Shown here: piece by piece, positions 16,973 to 27,075 of the stretch | Position numbering within the stretch: position 1 is the first letter of the stretch | Layout: every line of letters starts with the position of its first letter | Source: Prevotella sp. | Lineage (GTDB): Bacteria > Bacteroidota > Bacteroidia > Bacteroidales > Bacteroidaceae | Direction: 5' to 3' | Length of the DNA stretch: 64,000 bases | Assembly (NCBI GenBank): GCA_017554145.1 | Contig: JAFZIZ010000015.1 | Location: forward strand, 248,001-312,000 | The notes under the pieces: generated by a model | What the model was told of the DNA's origin: nothing | Seen by the model: only the letters and a program-made list of their open reading frames with translations | Database searches by the model: none | Made by a program: the position numbers and the translations under genes

Positions 16973-19189
16973 TTACTTAAACAGAAGTTGAGCCATGTGA
17001 TAAAGGCTTCTTCTCCAGGTGAGGAACTCATGGGCTGTGCCCTCAGAGATGAAACCATGGGCATTGTAGCCAGCGGCTTTCAGGTCTGCTACAGACTTGT
17101 TGATGCCGTCAGGACGCTCTTTACTACCGCAACTTTCGAAAATAACCTTTACGACATTCGGATCCTTGATCTCCTCAGGAGCATACTGCCCACCGCTGAG
17201 CAAGCCCCAGTAACCGAATACTTCAGGACGGCGCAGAGTGATGAGTTTCGTCTCCATGCCACCCATTGACAGACCAGCCATCGCACGGTTCCACTTGTCG
17301 GTCTTGGTCAGGAAGTTAGCATCGATATAAGGAATCAGTTCGTCAATGAGAACGGTCTCAAACTCCTTAGCAGTGAATTGTCCGATAGTACCAAACTTGA
17401 AGTCGTTGGTCAGACCATACGCCATCACAATGATGAAAGGCTTAATCTTTCCGTCGGCAATCAGGTTGTCCATGATGAGTCCAGCGTGACCTTGCTTCGA
17501 CCAACTGGTCTCATTCTCACCCCAACCGTGTTGCAGATAGAGCACGGGGAAGCGCTCTTGAACGCCCTTTTCGCCTGCTTTGACAGGTGCACCCTTCTTG
17601 TCAACCAATTGACCGTACGTAGGTGGCAGGTAAACCATAGCGGTCTGCATCTTACCAAGACTCTTAGAGTAGAAAAGTACCTCTTGGATGTTTCCATGGG
17701 CGATATTCTCGCGGCAGGCATAGATATCCTGATCCTTGGCAGGAATCTCGATACCACTTTCCCAACGGCAAGAGCCAAAGTAGTTATGGGTACCGGGATC
17801 GTTGAACGTACCACCGTCAACAGTCAAGTGATAGTAGTGGAAGCCTTCGTCCATCGGACCTTCGGTCTGTCCAATCCATGAGCCGTCGAAGAAGCGATGT
17901 AACTTGGTACCGCCACTGCCGCCCAATCCCAGACTAACAGTGATTGCCTTGGCATCGGGAGCCTCGATACGGAAGCGGACATAACCCTGAGAGTTCACCT
18001 GAGGATAATCCTGTCCGGGTTGGTTCATGACAGAAGGCTTGAAGTCGTCTGCCACGCCATCAATCTTACGGAATGCCATAGCAGGATTGAACGGTGGGCG
18101 CTGCATCTGCTGACGTGGTCTGGGTGCTGGAGCCTTGGGGAGTTCCCACTTGGCAGGCAACATATTCTTAATCACGTCGTAAGCGAGTTTAGGCTTGTAC
18201 TCGGTATCGAAAGGCAGCGGATAGTTGGCTGCACCGAGCCAAGAGTCTTTATCACCCAGATTCCAGAATGTCACGCAGTCGATAACATCCTTATGCTTGC
18301 GGAATACGTTGAAGACGCGGGCATATTGGTCAGCAAGATGCTGTTTCACAGAATCGCTGATATTCACACCGCCCTGACTGAAACGAAGTTGTCCACCCAT
18401 TTCGGTATTGACACGGATGTCCAGTTCGGTCACGTGGATGTGCTTTACAATCTTCTTGTAGAGGTTGAGGGCATCGTCAACTTCCTTTTCTGTAGGACCA
18501 TAGATATTGTAGTGTCCCTGCATACCAATACCGTCGATGGGTACACCTGCCTGTTTCATGGCTTTTACCATGTTGAAGATGCGCTGGCTCTTCACAGGGT
18601 CGCACTCGTTATAGTCGTTGTAGAACAGCAGTGCTTTCGGGTCAGCCTCATGGGCAAACTGGAAAGCCTTTGCAATAAACTCATCACCACAGAGTTTGTA
18701 CATTGGACTCTGACGATAGGGGTCAACAGCATTCTTGTCGTCGGTCATTGCCTCGTTGACAACATCCCAACAATAAACGACATCCTTATAACGGCTTACT
18801 ATTGCGTTAATATGGTTTTTCATGCGCTGGTAGAAGACCTCCTTGGTAGGACTGTCTGTCATCCATTTACCAATCTGCGAGTGCCACATCAGACAGTGTC
18901 CACGCATCTTGATACCATTGGCACGACAGAAATTGGCAATCTTGTCGGCATTCTCCCAGTTGAACTCTCCTTCTTTGGGCTCAGTAGGTTCTGGCTTCAT
19001 GTCGTTCTCAGCAGTAACGCTATTGAACTCCTTCTTAATCAGATCCATTTGTTCGGGAGTGGTTACATTACGAAGATTGACGGCAACGCCAATCTTAAAA
19101 TAGTTCTTGTAGGCATCTTTCAGCCCCTGTGCTTTGGCGATGCTACATACCATGACGAGCATCATTGCCAGTTGGATAGTTTTTCTCAT
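16973..19189 (-). CDS. GH10 endo-xylanase fused to CE1 feruloyl/acetyl esterase
   Basis: A 738-residue bifunctional enzyme that cuts the xylan backbone and removes ester-linked ferulate (or acetate). Signal peptide 1-20. GH10 domain 21-350 with acid/base E146 (WDVVNEA) and nucleophile E255 (HVTELDIRV). A Pro-rich linker (352-372) is followed by a CBM48-like beta domain (about 385-490) and a CE1 domain (500-738) with nucleophile S641 (GLSMGGM) and His720 (GTAHEF). Length and order match Xyn10D-Fae1A characterised in P. ruminicola, so orthology is likely. It is preceded by GH97 with a 33-nt gap (after its stop at 19223) and followed by GH8-CE15 after 8 nt. Expression would come from the boxed promoter at 21119-21184. 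Confidence 0.95.
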   Translation of the reverse strand: MRKTIQLAMMLVMVCSIAKAQGLKDAYKNYFKIGVAVNLRNVTTPEQMDLIKKEFNSVTAENDMKPEPTEPKEGEFNWENADKIANFCRANGIKMRGHCLMWHSQIGKWMTDSPTKEVFYQRMKNHINAIVSRYKDVVYCWDVVNEAMTDDKNAVDPYRQSPMYKLCGDEFIAKAFQFAHEADPKALLFYNDYNECDPVKSQRIFNMVKAMKQAGVPIDGIGMQGHYNIYGPTEKEVDDALNLYKKIVKHIHVTELDIRVNTEMGGQLRFSQGGVNISDSVKQHLADQYARVFNVFRKHKDVIDCVTFWNLGDKDSWLGAANYPLPFDTEYKPKLAYDVIKNMLPAKWELPKAPAPRPRQQMQRPPFNPAMAFRKIDGVADDFKPSVMNQPGQDYPQVNSQGYVRFRIEAPDAKAITVSLGLGGSGGTKLHRFFDGSWIGQTEGPMDEGFHYYHLTVDGGTFNDPGTHNYFGSCRWESGIEIPAKDQDIYACRENIAHGNIQEVLFYSKSLGKMQTAMVYLPPTYGQLVDKKGAPVKAGEKGVQERFPVLYLQHGWGENETSWSKQGHAGLIMDNLIADGKIKPFIIVMAYGLTNDFKFGTIGQFTAKEFETVLIDELIPYIDANFLTKTDKWNRAMAGLSMGGMETKLITLRRPEVFGYWGLLSGGQYAPEEIKDPNVVKVIFESCGSKERPDGINKSVADLKAAGYNAHGFISEGTAHEFLTWRRSLYHMAQLLFK

Positions 19190-19222
19190 AGTTTTACAAT
19201 ATAGTTTGTTAGTTGTTTTGTG

Positions 19223-21091
19223 TTAACGAATGATGTAGACAAAGCCGTCACGTGGATGGCAGGTAATAGCTGCCGGTGTGTCACTGAGTGAACGGATGTC
19301 CCATGGGGTGTCCTGATTACCGCTATAGGTAAAGGCGGTAATGGCATGCTTTCCTTTGACAATGTCTTTGAGGGGAAGGGTTATCACTTTCATCTGGTCT
19401 GATCCGTTGATGCCTGCCACGTACCATGTTTTTCCACTACGACGGGCAATAACGGCATATTCACTGGGATAGCCACCGACAAGACGTGTCTCATCCCATA
19501 CGTTAGGAAGGGATGAAAGGAACTGTTGTACTTCCTTCGGTTGTACCAGATAACTCTCTGGCTTATCTGCCAGATGCTGCAAACCAGACTCAAAAAGCAC
19601 AGTCAGTGCCAGTTCATGAGCACATGTTGTGATATGCGGATGCTGCGAGTCACTGAAAGTGCAAGGGGTATAGTCCATCGGACCAATGACATTACGGGTA
19701 AAGGGCAGGGTGGCATTGTGGCTGGCAGCCTTCTTCGTAAAATGAGGCACATTGTTGTACCACTCGGCACCATAGACGCCCTCTGTGGTGAGCAGGTTGG
19801 GATAGGTACGCTGCCATCCGCGTGGTATGGGTGCACCATGGAAGTTCACCAGTAGATGATGACGGGCGGCACTCTCTAGCAGGTCCTGACAATAGTCCAT
19901 GTTTGCCTGATTGTCGCCACTGAAGAAATCAATCTTCACACCTGCCACACCGATTTTCTCGCACCAAGCGAACTCCTTCTCACGATCCTCGGGCTTGTTG
20001 AGGCGATACTTAGGACCAGGGGCACCATTCACCCAACCTATTGAGGAATTATACCAAATCAGGGGTTTCACGCCCTTGGAGATAGCATATTTCACCGCAT
20101 CCTCAATGGTCTTGCCCTCATTGTTGGCAACCTTGTCCATCTCGTCCCATTCGGCATCAATCAGTACGTAGGGTAGTTTGAGTGTGACTGCCATATCCAC
20201 GTATTTCTTAATGATGTTGTAGTCGTTGGAACCATGATTGTAAGCCCAATAAATCCATGATACTACACCAGGCTTAATCCAACTGGTGTCAGTAAGTTTT
20301 GAGGGTTCACTGACATCCGTTACCAGCGTAGACTGTACGATGTCAGCCAATGTGCCGATGATGACGACGCGCCAAGGTGTATGCCAGTCACCTGATAACA
20401 ACAGGTCGTTTTGGTCTTGCACTACATGGAACTCCTCACCTTTGTTGAAGAGGCTTGAAGCACTCTGCCGACGCTCAATATTGGCTTCGGTAATCAAGGC
20501 AAACACGCCATCGGCGGACTCCATCAACAAAGGATAGCCCCAATGGGTATTGATGTCTTTTAGAACCATTGAACCACCGAAGCCACCTAAAGTATTCACG
20601 TTGGCAGTGGTTGTCATCGGGAAGAATCCCTCGTAACCATCACTCCATTGCTGCATCCAGCGCTTCGTGCCCTCAGGGATGATGTAGGCAGTCTGTTCAG
20701 AGGGTGCTTTGCTATTTTGCAGGTTCATGTATTCATAACGGAAGGCAATACCGTCGTTATAGAGTCGAAGTACCAGACGGGCATTCTCGCCCAATGAAGC
20801 CTGATATTCGTTGGCAGCGTTGGTACAATGCAATTGTTTACCTGCCAGCATCTGGTAGTCGTCTTTCACCGATTGGGTGAATGATAATGTCGGTACAGTA
20901 GTGTTGTTGCTAAAAGGAATGTCTGTCAGTTCTAACACCTTTTGTTGCTCAAAACAGATGACTAATCCCTGCTGTTTCGTTTCTACCGATAATTTCCCGT
21001 TGGGTGAAACGAACGACTGTGCTATCAATGTCATATTGATTGCACACAAAGAAAGAATGGCCATTAACGGTCTTTTCCTATTAGATAACAT
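19223..21091 (-). CDS. GH97 alpha-glycosidase, retaining type (probable alpha-galactosidase)
   Basis: A 622-residue secreted enzyme. The start is taken as ATG at 21091 (MLSNRKRP...), because a longer TTG-start reading at 21121 would fall inside the -7 element. The signal peptide ends near LIAQS. An N-terminal beta-sandwich is followed by a (beta/alpha)8 barrel. The barrel shows GVKIDFF, with the Asp at the retaining nucleophile position, and TTEGVYGAEW with the acid/base Glu; inverting GH97 (SusB-type) enzymes use a different Glu arrangement. A retaining GH97 is typically an alpha-galactosidase, fitting terminal alpha-galactose on complex glucuronoarabinoxylan. First gene of an operon with GH10-CE1 and GH8-CE15. 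Confidence 0.88.
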   Translation of the reverse strand: MLSNRKRPLMAILSLCAINMTLIAQSFVSPNGKLSVETKQQGLVICFEQQKVLELTDIPFSNNTTVPTLSFTQSVKDDYQMLAGKQLHCTNAANEYQASLGENARLVLRLYNDGIAFRYEYMNLQNSKAPSEQTAYIIPEGTKRWMQQWSDGYEGFFPMTTTANVNTLGGFGGSMVLKDINTHWGYPLLMESADGVFALITEANIERRQSASSLFNKGEEFHVVQDQNDLLLSGDWHTPWRVVIIGTLADIVQSTLVTDVSEPSKLTDTSWIKPGVVSWIYWAYNHGSNDYNIIKKYVDMAVTLKLPYVLIDAEWDEMDKVANNEGKTIEDAVKYAISKGVKPLIWYNSSIGWVNGAPGPKYRLNKPEDREKEFAWCEKIGVAGVKIDFFSGDNQANMDYCQDLLESAARHHLLVNFHGAPIPRGWQRTYPNLLTTEGVYGAEWYNNVPHFTKKAASHNATLPFTRNVIGPMDYTPCTFSDSQHPHITTCAHELALTVLFESGLQHLADKPESYLVQPKEVQQFLSSLPNVWDETRLVGGYPSEYAVIARRSGKTWYVAGINGSDQMKVITLPLKDIVKGKHAITAFTYSGNQDTPWDIRSLSDTPAAITCHPRDGFVYIIR

Positions 21092-21118
21092 CAATTGGAT
21101 ATTTGGTGATTTTGGATG

Positions 21119-21184
21119 CAAAGATACGAAATAAAAAGAGAGAAAATCCCTTTTATTGTATCATTTTCTATTGGAAATGTAACC
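21119..21184 (-). promoter_or_regulatory. Boxed promoter of the GH97-GH10/CE1-GH8/CE15 operon
   Basis: The -7 element TATCTTTG is at 21126-21119 (minus). GGTTACA at 21184-21178 ends 52 bp upstream of it. TGATACA at 21163-21157 ends 31 bp upstream. The two copies are separated by 14 bp. The distal copy lies inside the last codons of GH31, showing that a separate transcription unit begins here. No TTTG is seen at -33. Confidence 0.6.
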
Positions 21185-23651
21185 AAAGTGCTGCACCTTG
21201 GTAGTCAATGGTCTTGGATTGCCCGTCATTCATGACGATGGTGAGGCGGTATGTTTGAGGTATATTGGGATAGGAACCTTGTCTATTACCAATGGTCAGC
21301 GTATGCTTTTTCTCATCCCAATGCAAGGGAATCGTAGCATGATGTCCTTGTTCGTAGTCATTGCTTTTGCCGTCATCCTCATAGAGTGTGAAGTCGGCAT
21401 CTGCTCCAGGATAAACCTTGATGGTAAGAGACTGGTTAGAACTGTCGATTGTAGATTGACAGTCGTTGCCGATAGGTAAGATACTGCCTGCCTTGACGAA
21501 GACGGGGATATAGCTCTTATCAACAGCAGTCTCCACAGTCTGTCCACCTTGTAGGAACTTTCCGGTATGATAATCATACCAGCCAGCCTTGTGTTGGGGC
21601 AGGTAGGTTTTCCATTTGGTAACAGCGGGCTCTGTAACGGGATTGATGAGCAGGGCTTTGCCAAACATAAATTCGGTTTTCTGTTGCAATGCTTTTGCAT
21701 CATGGGCAAAGTCGAATACCAATGGACGCATGAGTGTAGCCCCATCAAAAGAGACAGCGGCAGCATGACTATAGATATAGGGTAACAGACAGTAGCGCTC
21801 TTTGAGACTACGGGCAATGATGTCCTGTGCCTCTTTTCCATAGTTCCAAGGTTCCGTATTACTCATATAACCATGAACGCGCATCAATGGCAGGTAGACG
21901 CTGGTCTCAATCCAACGGAGCATCCGTTCGATATAAGCACTGTCTGTATATTGGTTGGCAGGACGGAAGAAACCGCCAGCGTCGTAGGTCCACCAAGGGA
22001 TGCCTGCTGCCTGCATACCGATACCTGCGACAATCTGGCGTCGGAAAGTCTCCCAGTCATTGCCAACATCTCCACTCCACATCGCAGAGCCATAGCGTTG
22101 TATGCCTGGGAAACCGCAACGGGTGAGAATCATCGGACGCTGGGCAGGAAGATCCTTACGCAGTCCTTCATAGACGGTTTTGTTTACCAACAGCGGATAG
22201 ATATTGCGGACTTGTTCGCCTGCCCATTTCCCGTTATTGACGCGACGCCCTACAAGGTCGTCGTTCTCAGGCTCTGTTGCATCTTGCCACCAAGCATCAA
22301 TACCTAAAGGAACGAGGCGAGTGGAAAAGTTCTTCCAATAAGCGGTGGCAGCATCAGGTTGGAAGAAGTCAATCCAATCCGTGTTAGGGATATAACGTCC
22401 GTCATGCTCCATCTGTTTACCGACTTCCGAATTCTTATCGATTTTTGACCAGACACTGACCATCAGGCGCATATTCATCTGATGTAAACTATCTGTCAGT
22501 GCTTTGGGGTCAGGATAGTATTCTTCATCGAACGTCATCGAGTTCCAACCGTACTTTCCCCAATACTGCCAGTCTTGTACGATGACATCTACTGGTAACT
22601 GCTCTTCACGGAAGCGTCGGGCGGTCTGTAGGATCTCATCAGAAGAATGGAAACGTTCACGGCAGTGGATGTAACCGAGTGCCCAACGGGGCATTAGGGG
22701 AGCCTTGCCCGTCAGTTCCCGATAGGTGGCAATGATTTCATCGGCAGAACCGACGAATACCGTATAATCGACGCAAGAGGCGACAGGTGAACGGAACACC
22801 GTCTCATCCTTTACTTGATGATAATATAAGGTAGGGACGTCGTCTTTGGTCAACTCTGCTGTCAGGGTATGACGACCTGCTGTCAGTTGGACGATGGTGG
22901 AAGCAGTCGGCGGTAACCAGAGGTTCTGCATCTCGATAACCGTGTTACCGTCAATGCAGAGGTTATGACGACGTGCCATCTTCTGTCCGACATCCAAAAG
23001 CAGGGCATAGTTGCCAGTTTCTTTGACATCAATAGTCGCTTCGAAGATGTGACGTTCGCGAATCTCTTTCTTGCCTCCTTCTGTCGAGGTGACGTTCACT
23101 TCCTCACGTTCACCGTTTCCTTCACGTTTGACGAGTCTGACAGATTGGTCGGCAAGGTTGAAGTCCGTCAGTCCATAGTTGTTCCAAAGAAAGCCATAGC
23201 CCTTGCTCGAAACCATCATTGGGATGGATATCTGGGTATTGACTTGTGTCAGGCGACGAGGCAGTTGACGGATATTGGCATAGCCGTCTTGAAACTGTCC
23301 TAATCCGAAGAGATATTCATCTTTGGGAGATGCAATAGCAAGGGTAGCCTCTTGGTGTTGTAACTGATGTTGGGTAGCAGTGAAGACTGTTTGTCCGTTC
23401 TTGTTTTTGATAGTCACCACCTGACGCTTGGCATCCACCTCCACCTTGATGTCTTTGCTTACTACCTCATCGTGCTTGACATACAACCAGTCAGGTAAAA
23501 CATCATCAGTCTTATCTTCTGTATATTGTATCCTCACCGCATTCTTTGCTACGGTTTTAATAACCAGTTGTCCCTTACCAAAAGGAACGGTCTTTGCTGT
23601 GATAGACAGACAGGCACACAGCAGGAATAAGACTAATGACTTCTTCATCAT
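21168..23651 (-). CDS. GH31 alpha-xylosidase/alpha-glucosidase with PA14 insert
   Basis: A secreted enzyme of 827 residues, starting at ATG 23651 (MMKKSLVLFLLC), 4 nt after the upstream GH97 stop; longer readings would run into that gene. The signal peptide ends near SITAK. An N-terminal beta-sandwich contains an inserted PA14-like domain (around residues 200-310). The barrel has the GH31 nucleophile motif WWQDATEP and the acid/base region SGDVGNDWETF. PA14-bearing GH31 enzymes of gut Bacteroides include alpha-xylosidases, and alpha-xylose occurs as a side group in complex cereal xylans; that is the favoured substrate. Second and third genes of the 26.9-kb operon (GH97, GH31) are nearly contiguous. 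Confidence 0.9.
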   Translation of the reverse strand: MMKKSLVLFLLCACLSITAKTVPFGKGQLVIKTVAKNAVRIQYTEDKTDDVLPDWLYVKHDEVVSKDIKVEVDAKRQVVTIKNKNGQTVFTATQHQLQHQEATLAIASPKDEYLFGLGQFQDGYANIRQLPRRLTQVNTQISIPMMVSSKGYGFLWNNYGLTDFNLADQSVRLVKREGNGEREEVNVTSTEGGKKEIRERHIFEATIDVKETGNYALLLDVGQKMARRHNLCIDGNTVIEMQNLWLPPTASTIVQLTAGRHTLTAELTKDDVPTLYYHQVKDETVFRSPVASCVDYTVFVGSADEIIATYRELTGKAPLMPRWALGYIHCRERFHSSDEILQTARRFREEQLPVDVIVQDWQYWGKYGWNSMTFDEEYYPDPKALTDSLHQMNMRLMVSVWSKIDKNSEVGKQMEHDGRYIPNTDWIDFFQPDAATAYWKNFSTRLVPLGIDAWWQDATEPENDDLVGRRVNNGKWAGEQVRNIYPLLVNKTVYEGLRKDLPAQRPMILTRCGFPGIQRYGSAMWSGDVGNDWETFRRQIVAGIGMQAAGIPWWTYDAGGFFRPANQYTDSAYIERMLRWIETSVYLPLMRVHGYMSNTEPWNYGKEAQDIIARSLKERYCLLPYIYSHAAAVSFDGATLMRPLVFDFAHDAKALQQKTEFMFGKALLINPVTEPAVTKWKTYLPQHKAGWYDYHTGKFLQGGQTVETAVDKSYIPVFVKAGSILPIGNDCQSTIDSSNQSLTIKVYPGADADFTLYEDDGKSNDYEQGHHATIPLHWDEKKHTLTIGNRQGSYPNIPQTYRLTIVMNDGQSKTIDYQGAALWLHFQ

Positions 23652-23655
23652 AAGA

Positions 23656-25590
23656 TTATAAGATGACGACACCGCCATTCTGGGGAATCGTGATGGTGAT
23701 TTGTTGTTTCTTGTTTTGCTTAACCGATTTGATACTACCGTTGAGGGATGCGTCATCACTATAGATAGTCAGCATTTTGTTCTGTTCGAACATCGGCAGA
23801 GTAACCGTCGTCTTCAATGGTTGTGCCTCCGCGTTAATGCCTGCTACATACCATTGGTCGCCACTACGACGGGCAAGGATGATATATTTCCCGGGATAAC
23901 CGTCAATGAAACGAACCTCATCCCATAGGGTGGGCACTTTCTTCATGAAGTCAATTGCCCAATCTGGTGCGTCCGTCAGATTGTTAGGTGCGAGGGCAAA
24001 ATGCTGCACACTGCTTTGGAAGAGCACAGCAGTGGCAAGAGCATAAACATCGCTCGTCTTACGGACGGTGCCGTGCTGGTTGTCTGCACTATACCGCTTA
24101 TTGAGTGCTGATCCGCCAAAGTCCATAGAACCCACTGTGTTACGTATAAATGGATGCGTACAACCGTTACGTGCCTCTGCATCACAGGCTCCTTGTCCAA
24201 AATGCAGGTTTTCACTGGCGAGTACTGCTTCAGAGGCTACGTAGTTGGGATACATACGTTCCCACCCACGGGGTAGAGTACATCCATGGAAGATGACTTG
24301 TAGTCCAAAGTCGTTGGCATCAGCAAGGATATCTTCATAGAGTTGCATCGTTGCTTGTTTGTCTCCCGCAAAGAAATCAACTTTGATGCCAAGAATACCA
24401 GTTTGCTGCATCCAGCGCATTTCCTCACGACGGATACGGGCATTGTTCATCTTTCCGATGGGCGATTGAGGAGCATCGTTCCAAGAACCGTTAGAGTTGT
24501 ACCAAAGGAAGAGCCCTACACCTTTCTGTTTTCCGTAGCGTGCCAGTTCGGCAATCTTGTCGTAGCCAATCTGTACATCCCACAGGGCATCAACGAGTAC
24601 GGAGCGATAGCCCATAGCAGCAGAGAAGTCAATATAGTTCTTCTGCTCATCAAAGTTACAACTCGGATCCATCTTGATAATCCATGACCAAGAACCCTTA
24701 CCGTAGGTGTAGTCCTTGCTGGTAGCGTATTTGGGTTGTACGACATCCCAAGGGACGGTAGTCTCTACGATTTCTTTCAGTGTTGTGCCTATCGTGATGG
24801 TACGCCAAGGAGTAGCGGCAGGGAGTGCTATTGCAGGAGTGGTAGAGCCGATACCGTTCATTTCCCCTTGTTGAGGGAAGCCAATCTTGTAAAGTCCACC
24901 TTGCTCATTCAGCAGTCGACAACCTACATAACTACCGTCTGTACCGGTTTCGCTGATAAGAACCCAACCTTGGTTACCCGTTTTGAACAGGCAGGGGAAG
25001 GTATAACCCTCACCCCAACCATTCTTTCCTACGGGTTCATCGAGTGTGTAAGGTGTCTCATAACTGGGTGAAGTCCTTGCAAAACCACCCATTGGCTTAG
25101 ACTGAGGACAAAGGAAGGTAGTAGTACCCTCAGGCAGTGAAAAACCTGAGGCTTCTTTTTCTACGACCGCTACGCGGGTGTCTTTTTTCGGATAGACAAC
25201 ATAGCGGAAAGCCACATCCCGATTACTGATACGGAAAACGATGTCCATGGCGCGTCGTCCGTCCTTTTCAAACTGACAAACAGCTTCCGTTGCCTCATAG
25301 ACAACGTGGCGTTGTTTGATGGTGTTCAGCGTATAGTCATCCGTGATACGCTTTTCTTCGCATGTTTTCATGCTCAGTCCCTCTGTCAGGTCATCGAAGT
25401 TCAACTTTAATCCTAATGGTGAGGCATTGAGGACGGTGACACCTTCATGAGTAATCTGGTAAGTTACTTTACCACCATGGTCATTGACGACAATGTCGAT
25501 TTTACCGTCAGGACTGTTAAAATGCTTCTCTGTTGCATTCAGGGCGAGGAAACTACCAGCCAGCAGACAAGTTATGAGAACCTTTTTCAT
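23656..25590 (-). CDS. GH97 alpha-glycosidase, retaining type (second)
   Basis: A 644-residue secreted enzyme (signal peptide ending ALNATEK). GH97 features: an N-terminal beta domain, then a barrel with LGIKVDFFAGDKQ, whose Asp is at the retaining nucleophile position, and VASEAVLASEN with the candidate acid/base Glu. WYNSNGSWNDAPQ and FHGCTLPRGWERMYPN match the same positions in the GH97 at 19223-21091, but overall the two are clearly diverged and are not a recent duplication. Likely alpha-galactosidase, possibly on a different linkage. Starts 2 nt after the esterase stop and ends 4 nt before GH31, so all three are translated from one transcript. Confidence 0.88.
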   Translation of the reverse strand: MKKVLITCLLAGSFLALNATEKHFNSPDGKIDIVVNDHGGKVTYQITHEGVTVLNASPLGLKLNFDDLTEGLSMKTCEEKRITDDYTLNTIKQRHVVYEATEAVCQFEKDGRRAMDIVFRISNRDVAFRYVVYPKKDTRVAVVEKEASGFSLPEGTTTFLCPQSKPMGGFARTSPSYETPYTLDEPVGKNGWGEGYTFPCLFKTGNQGWVLISETGTDGSYVGCRLLNEQGGLYKIGFPQQGEMNGIGSTTPAIALPAATPWRTITIGTTLKEIVETTVPWDVVQPKYATSKDYTYGKGSWSWIIKMDPSCNFDEQKNYIDFSAAMGYRSVLVDALWDVQIGYDKIAELARYGKQKGVGLFLWYNSNGSWNDAPQSPIGKMNNARIRREEMRWMQQTGILGIKVDFFAGDKQATMQLYEDILADANDFGLQVIFHGCTLPRGWERMYPNYVASEAVLASENLHFGQGACDAEARNGCTHPFIRNTVGSMDFGGSALNKRYSADNQHGTVRKTSDVYALATAVLFQSSVQHFALAPNNLTDAPDWAIDFMKKVPTLWDEVRFIDGYPGKYIILARRSGDQWYVAGINAEAQPLKTTVTLPMFEQNKMLTIYSDDASLNGSIKSVKQNKKQQITITIPQNGGVVIL

Positions 25591-25592
25591 AT

Positions 25593-26897
<1,305 letters not shown>

Positions 26898-26916
26898 TTA
26901 GTTAGTAATTTGGATG

Positions 26917-26982
26917 CAAAGGTACACATTTTTTCCATAATCCGTCCTTTATTTACATCATAAAATGTTATAGAGTGTTACA
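26917..26982 (-). promoter_or_regulatory. Boxed promoter of the esterase-GH97-GH31 operon
   Basis: The -7 element TACCTTTG is at 26924-26917 (minus). TGTAACA at 26982-26976 ends exactly 52 bp upstream of it. The expected second copy (26961-26955) is not recognisable. A looser TGTAAAT lies at 26957-26951, 4 bp off the usual position. The same box reads TGTTACA toward the divergent GH9 gene. Confidence 0.5.
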
Positions 26983-27009
26983 TCTACAATAAAAAGTCTC
27001 TCAAACGCA

Positions 27010-27038
27010 TTGAGGTAGCGATTAATTTGCTATCTTTG
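27010..27038 (+). promoter_or_regulatory. Promoter of the GH9 gene
   Basis: TTG at 27010-27012, 18 nt, then TATCTTTG at 27031-27038 followed by C. The shared TGTTACA box (26976-26982) ends 49 bp upstream of this -7, 3 bp short of the distance used at the other promoters, so control by the same factor is uncertain. Confidence 0.65.
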
Positions 27039-27075
27039 CGACAATAACACAAATAAAAACCAACAAATACGATTT

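Noticed and set aside
18020-19204. A 394-codon open frame on the plus strand, opposite GH10-CE1
   Set aside because: It mirrors the codon pattern of the GH10-CE1 gene, has no family features and no promoter; the opposite strand carries intact catalytic motifs.
21092-21121. TTG-initiated N-terminal extension of the first GH97 (ten residues)
   Set aside because: The TTG lies inside the -7 element, so it would not be transcribed; ATG at 21091 gives a normal signal peptide.
23652-23759. N-terminal extension of GH31 by 36 residues
   Set aside because: It would overlap the end of the upstream GH97 and put a non-hydrophobic stretch before a good signal peptide.
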